Position numbers and translations under genes: made by a program. A stretch of DNA of 64,000 nucleotides from JAHJBR01 sp040757035 (GTDB lineage Archaea > Micrarchaeota > Micrarchaeia > Anstonellales > Bilamarchaeaceae), in the NCBI GenBank assembly GCA_040757035.1, contig JBFLYM010000002.1, positions 1 through 64,000 on the forward strand, read 5' to 3'. The notes below the pieces were generated by a model, which saw only the letters and a list, made by a program, of their open reading frames with translations, searched no databases and had not been told where the DNA came from. Numbering within the stretch: position 1 is the stretch's first letter; the number at the start of each line of letters is the position of its first letter. Positions 60,691-64,000 of this stretch are shown here, piece by piece.

Positions 60691-61518
60691 TTACTTGTTT
60701 ATTCCCGAAATTGCCATCCCTTGCCTTATCGCTTGGGTGAGAAGCTGCGCAATCGAGTTATAAGAATAATAATTTGCATTTATTGCTGCATTTTTTGCAT
60801 CGCAGAATGCGTGAGCTAAGTTTTGTCTAAACATTTCATTGTCAAATGAAAGCAATTCGCCTCCATATAGATACTTTCCGTCGTACGCAAAAACTATCTC
60901 GGCCCCGACTTCAAAAGGAAAAATACCAAGCATTTGGAGTGCTTTAGCTTTTCCTGCTGTTATAGTTTCACCTTGTTTCGCGATTATAGAATCTTTATTT
61001 ACAGAAATTTTTCCTGCTTTTATCATAACATTAATCCCGGCTGTTTTGAGTTCTGAAAGTGCTGGTCCTGGAGGAAGTGCGGTATCTCCAGCAGGCACTA
61101 TAATCTCATAAGGTGCAACTTGTCTTGCTTTTGCTGCAACCTTTTTCCTATTTTTTCTAAAAAAGTTTATAAGTCCATATACACTCTGATTTGTAAGAAT
61201 TAATGCTGATGGATTAACAATATTACTAGCTTCATTAGTTAATCCAATATTTTGAAGCACTTTTTTGAGTACTATAAGCTTTGAAACTTTTATAATAGTT
61301 CCATCCTTTTCTCGTAAATTCTTTTTTATGGATTGGAGAAGATCATCCGGAAGATTATTTAGATTAAGTACCGCAATAACAGGATATTCCTTTGTTTTTG
61401 CACACAATTCGGAAATCAATTGTTTCTTTTTTATAATAGCGATTCTTTCATTCTTTTTATTAATATTATCAACATCTTTTTTTATATTTCCTATGGTTTT
61501 TATGACATTTTTTCCCAT
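60691..61518 (-). CDS. rplP0: ribosomal protein uL10 (P0)
   Basis: 275 residues from ATG 61518, preceded by GCGTGAT. N-terminal RNA-binding domain (LISELCAKTKEYPVIAVLNLNNLP) and the archaeal insertion (VPAGDTALPPGPALSELK). After the P1-binding helices it stops at QAIRQGMAISGINK and lacks the Glu-rich hinge with MGFGLFG-like end found in many archaeal P0 proteins. Confidence 0.92.
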   Translation of the reverse strand: MGKNVIKTIGNIKKDVDNINKKNERIAIIKKKQLISELCAKTKEYPVIAVLNLNNLPDDLLQSIKKNLREKDGTIIKVSKLIVLKKVLQNIGLTNEASNIVNPSALILTNQSVYGLINFFRKNRKKVAAKARQVAPYEIIVPAGDTALPPGPALSELKTAGINVMIKAGKISVNKDSIIAKQGETITAGKAKALQMLGIFPFEVGAEIVFAYDGKYLYGGELLSFDNEMFRQNLAHAFCDAKNAAINANYYSYNSIAQLLTQAIRQGMAISGINK

Positions 61519-61610
61519 GATATCACGCAATTGTCAATTATTATATAGACATTGTATAGTTATTATATGATTATATATGATTACATTTTTCTTTTCTAAT
61601 TCTTATTGGA

Positions 61611-62243
61611 TTACATAATTCTTATTGGCTTCCCCATAGTTAGTTTGAGATAAACCGATTTTATATTTCCTTCTGCTGTTTTATTCTTTATCGCATCATA
61701 AACAGCTTCTGCATTATCAATTAAATTATCAATTAGCATGTCTTCAGTTCCTATAAATGTCTGGACGGTTGGAAGATATTTTCCTTTAGAAACAATTCGT
61801 ACGCTTTTCCTTGCTCTTTCTATCGCTTCTTTTACATTATCTATAAGTGGTTTTGGAAGCTTGCCGCGCGGACCCAAATATTGCCCAACATTTTTAGCTA
61901 CAATGGACATTTGATTTGGTTGTGCAAGCATACTATATTCGTTTGCAAGCATTGCAAGTTTATCCTTTGCAGTATAAGAAGATATTTCTGTTGGTAATAT
62001 TGTAAGTTCTGCACCAGAATTTTTTGCTTCCCTGACTATTCCTTCATCGCCAACAACAGCAACTTTAGGCGATTTAGCGCCTTTCCCTTTTGGAAGCACT
62101 ATATCTAAATTTAATCTATTTTCTGATTTTGAAAAATCAATGCTCCTGAAATTGAATATCATCTCAACGCTTTGTATAAATTTTCGTTTTCCTTTTTCCT
62201 CAAGCATTTTTTGCATAGCTTCAATAATTTTATTTTTGTCCAT
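61611..62243 (-). CDS. rpl1: ribosomal protein uL1
   Basis: 210 residues from ATG 62243 (MDKNKIIEAM); the frame extends to 62294. NFRSIDFSKSENRLNLDIVLPKGKG and YLGPRGKLPKPL are uL1 signatures. It binds the L1 stalk rRNA and may autoregulate the operon. The stop lies in a 19-bp tandem duplication (TAATTCTTATTGG...). Confidence 0.93.
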   Translation of the reverse strand: MDKNKIIEAMQKMLEEKGKRKFIQSVEMIFNFRSIDFSKSENRLNLDIVLPKGKGAKSPKVAVVGDEGIVREAKNSGAELTILPTEISSYTAKDKLAMLANEYSMLAQPNQMSIVAKNVGQYLGPRGKLPKPLIDNVKEAIERARKSVRIVSKGKYLPTVQTFIGTEDMLIDNLIDNAEAVYDAIKNKTAEGNIKSVYLKLTMGKPIRIM

Positions 62244-62320
62244 AAAAATCAATGAATCCGCAAATAAATAAAAAGCTTCGCATTTCCGGATCATTTATAG
62301 AATTTGCGAAATTTCGGTAA

Positions 62321-63916
62321 CTAAAATTTTGAAACATATGGACCATCCAAAAAATATCCTCGTTTATAATAATACGGTCTAACACCTACCGCGCTCAATA
62401 TAACCATTTTCTTTTTATCAAATTCTTCGCTTGCTATTTTCTCAGCTTCGGCGAGCAATGAAGAACCAAATCCTCTATGTTGGACGCTTCCTTTTTTTCC
62501 TAATAAGGTTTCTTCGCCGTACACATGAAGTTCGCGCACAAGCGCGGTTTTATCTGTTATTTCAGGGCGAAAGGTTGAATTTGGAATACGAACTCTGATA
62601 AATGCCGCGATCGTGTTGTTAATCTTGTCTTCAACTGAAAGAAATATCTCTTCTCCGCCGCTTGCGCTGTAATCGGTGCGCATGAAAACAGGTTCAACTA
62701 TTGGTTTTGCGCTAAGACCGGTTTCCCTATATCTTATTTCTCTTATATTTATTCCAAGCGACGCTGCTTTTCGCTCCACAATTTCGCGCAAATTGCTTTT
62801 TCTCACTCCGTCAGCAATCAAATTAGATGGAATATCGCGCTGAATGCGCATCACTCTTACATATTTCGGAATGTAGCGATATGCGCTTACTATTATTTGC
62901 GCTGCATCTTCTGTTGAATACGCGTCATATTCTTCCTTTTTCATCATTTCATAGAGATGAGTACCTGGAATAATGAGCGTAGGATATATTTTGAGCATAT
63001 CTGGTCTAAATCTTTTGTCAGAAAAAATCTTTTTAAACATTTCAATATCTTTTTTTGGAGATGAACCAGGAAGACCAATCATGATATGATATGCGATTTT
63101 AAATGCCGAATCTCTCAGGAGTTTTGTCGCTTCTATCACATGAGAAACGAAATGACCACGATTAATTATTTTATAGATGCTGTTAGAAATGTGCTGTACG
63201 CCAAGCTCAACCTTTGTCACTCCGTACTTAAGCATTCTGTTTATTTCGTCTTGTCCGCAAACATCTGGTCGCGTTTCTATTGTAAGTCCGACCATTCTGT
63301 GAGCTGAAGTTTCATTGCGTCTTTTTGCGTTTTCAAGCGAATCTAATTTTTCTTCATTTAACGCATTATTGTTCAGTATATCATTATTTAGTGCATCAGC
63401 ATTTAGCGTATCATAAAGCGATTTCACAAAATTTTCTTGATATGCAAATGGGGTGGAAAGAAAAGTGCCGCCCATTATTATTACATCACATTTTTCGGTT
63501 TTATGACAATTAAGTTTAAATTGTTTCAATCTGGTTTTTATCTGTTTTATAGGATCAAAACCATTGCTTCGCGCCCGCAATGCCGCTGGTTCGCTACCAG
63601 TATAACTTTTTGGTGCTTTTCCAGTATACGGGCAGTATATACAGTTCCACCTGCAAGAATTTTCCGGCGCGATCATCACCGCTATTGGAGTTACACCAGA
63701 CAGTGTGCGCACAGGTTTCCTTTTCAAAAGTTTTATTATTTTCTGGCTAAATTTATTTTTAGGAAATTTTTCTACAATTGAAGTATTTTTTATAAATTTG
63801 TTTAAACAAAATTTCACTGAAGCTTGGCGTTTGAGCTTTTCCAGATTAGTTTCACCATTAAGAATTTTATCTATAATATAAGAAATCGCCTTTGCTTTTG
63901 CGTCCATCTGATTCAC
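62321..63916 (-). CDS. elp3: Elp3 (tRNA uridine carboxymethyl synthesis)
   Basis: 531 residues. The radical SAM domain has ENSCRWNCIYCPYTGKAPKSY (~88-108) and LTIETRPD; the C-terminal GNAT domain has VQHRGFGSSLLAEAEK. It modifies wobble uridine (cm5U family). GTG 63916 overlaps the upstream stop by four bases (GTGA), supporting it over ATG 63907. A 15-bp-period tandem repeat encodes LNADALNNDILNNNALN in a loop at ~180. Confidence 0.92.
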   Translation of the reverse strand: MNQMDAKAKAISYIIDKILNGETNLEKLKRQASVKFCLNKFIKNTSIVEKFPKNKFSQKIIKLLKRKPVRTLSGVTPIAVMIAPENSCRWNCIYCPYTGKAPKSYTGSEPAALRARSNGFDPIKQIKTRLKQFKLNCHKTEKCDVIIMGGTFLSTPFAYQENFVKSLYDTLNADALNNDILNNNALNEEKLDSLENAKRRNETSAHRMVGLTIETRPDVCGQDEINRMLKYGVTKVELGVQHISNSIYKIINRGHFVSHVIEATKLLRDSAFKIAYHIMIGLPGSSPKKDIEMFKKIFSDKRFRPDMLKIYPTLIIPGTHLYEMMKKEEYDAYSTEDAAQIIVSAYRYIPKYVRVMRIQRDIPSNLIADGVRKSNLREIVERKAASLGINIREIRYRETGLSAKPIVEPVFMRTDYSASGGEEIFLSVEDKINNTIAAFIRVRIPNSTFRPEITDKTALVRELHVYGEETLLGKKGSVQHRGFGSSLLAEAEKIASEEFDKKKMVILSAVGVRPYYYKRGYFLDGPYVSKF

Positions 63917-63999
63917 TGATAATATCGCTGAGAGTTCCGCTTCCGCTTGTTTTTTTTTTTGCGAAGCGAATTATCATTATATCCTGCAAATACTTCTAT
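63913..63999 (-). CDS. 3' end of an upstream gene (partial)
   Basis: The last 28 codons of a gene entering from the window edge (IEVFAGYNDNSLRKKKNKRK... to TGA 63913). The tail is strongly basic and contains an A11 run at 63950-63960. It overlaps elp3 by GTGA. Too short to identify. Confidence 0.5.
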   Translation of the reverse strand: MEVFAGYNDNSLRKKKNKRKRNSQRYYQ

Positions 64000-64000
64000 T

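Overview
This window is AT-rich archaeal chromosome. The archaeal assignment rests on genes such as eL42 (L44e), eS27, aIF2-alpha, Nop10, GINS, TYW1, Pus10, aIF5B, archaeal Elp3, pyruvoyl arginine decarboxylase and the L1-P0-P1 ribosomal operon, and on two intron-split tRNA genes. Short tightly packed genes, leaderless starts with TATA boxes, class III signal peptides and small membrane proteins fit a DPANN-type archaeon (Micrarchaeota or Diapherotrites-like). That placement is inference.

Layout. 0-4.5 kb: accessory end with a truncated ACT gene ending in a 44-bp perfect palindrome, a HEPN/nucleotidyltransferase pair, a Fic protein, a repeat-flanked ATPase and a two-intron tRNA-His. 4.5-14 kb: metallo-beta-lactamase nuclease, AmrS-like radical SAM enzyme, RNase Z, LysA, an ATPase, an ACT regulator, a two-intron tRNA-Gln and 2-oxoacid:ferredoxin oxidoreductase. 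14-23 kb: ATPase, MFS transporter, ScpA, CBS-domain protein, then a conserved archaeal information-processing run (GINS, eL42, eS27, aIF2-alpha, Nop10, PAC2) bracketed by class III signal-peptide proteins. 23-36 kb: acetolactate synthase, two more ATPases, N-carbamoylputrescine amidase, patatin, a large helical protein, aIF5B and TYW1. 36-44 kb: a PIN/Cys-rich pair and a bacterial-style aromatic operon (AroE-AroK fusion, AroA, AroC, PheA, TyrA). 44-52 kb: HemW-like protein, prepilin peptidase, Pus10, and a radical SAM/thioredoxin-like/glycosyltransferase group. 52-64 kb: a repeat-flanked AlbA_2 protein, carboxy(nor)spermidine decarboxylase and dehydrogenase, AspS, MarC, a repeat-flanked ATPase, arginine decarboxylase, ribosomal proteins and Elp3.

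Linked functions. PdaD (arginine to agmatine), AguB (N-carbamoylputrescine to putrescine) and the carboxyspermidine pair outline a polyamine route; agmatine deiminase is not in the window. IlvBN, LysA and the aromatic operon argue for substantial amino-acid synthesis. The prepilin peptidase can process the class III signal-peptide proteins.

Most striking. Three single-gene units encoding regulatory or ATPase-type proteins are each bounded by a private pair of 45-54 bp direct repeats: one copy lies about 28-40 bp before the start codon and the other at or just past the stop. Three other places, two beside further ATPases and one abutting a unit, carry 34-84 bp copies of an internal piece of a neighbouring gene. 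A 97-nt two-hairpin repeat occurs four times in full and several times as fragments at gene edges, where it supplies the LysA C-terminus and, as a tail variant, the AguB stop. The tRNA introns sit in the D loop, anticodon loop and T loop, and three of them share sequence.
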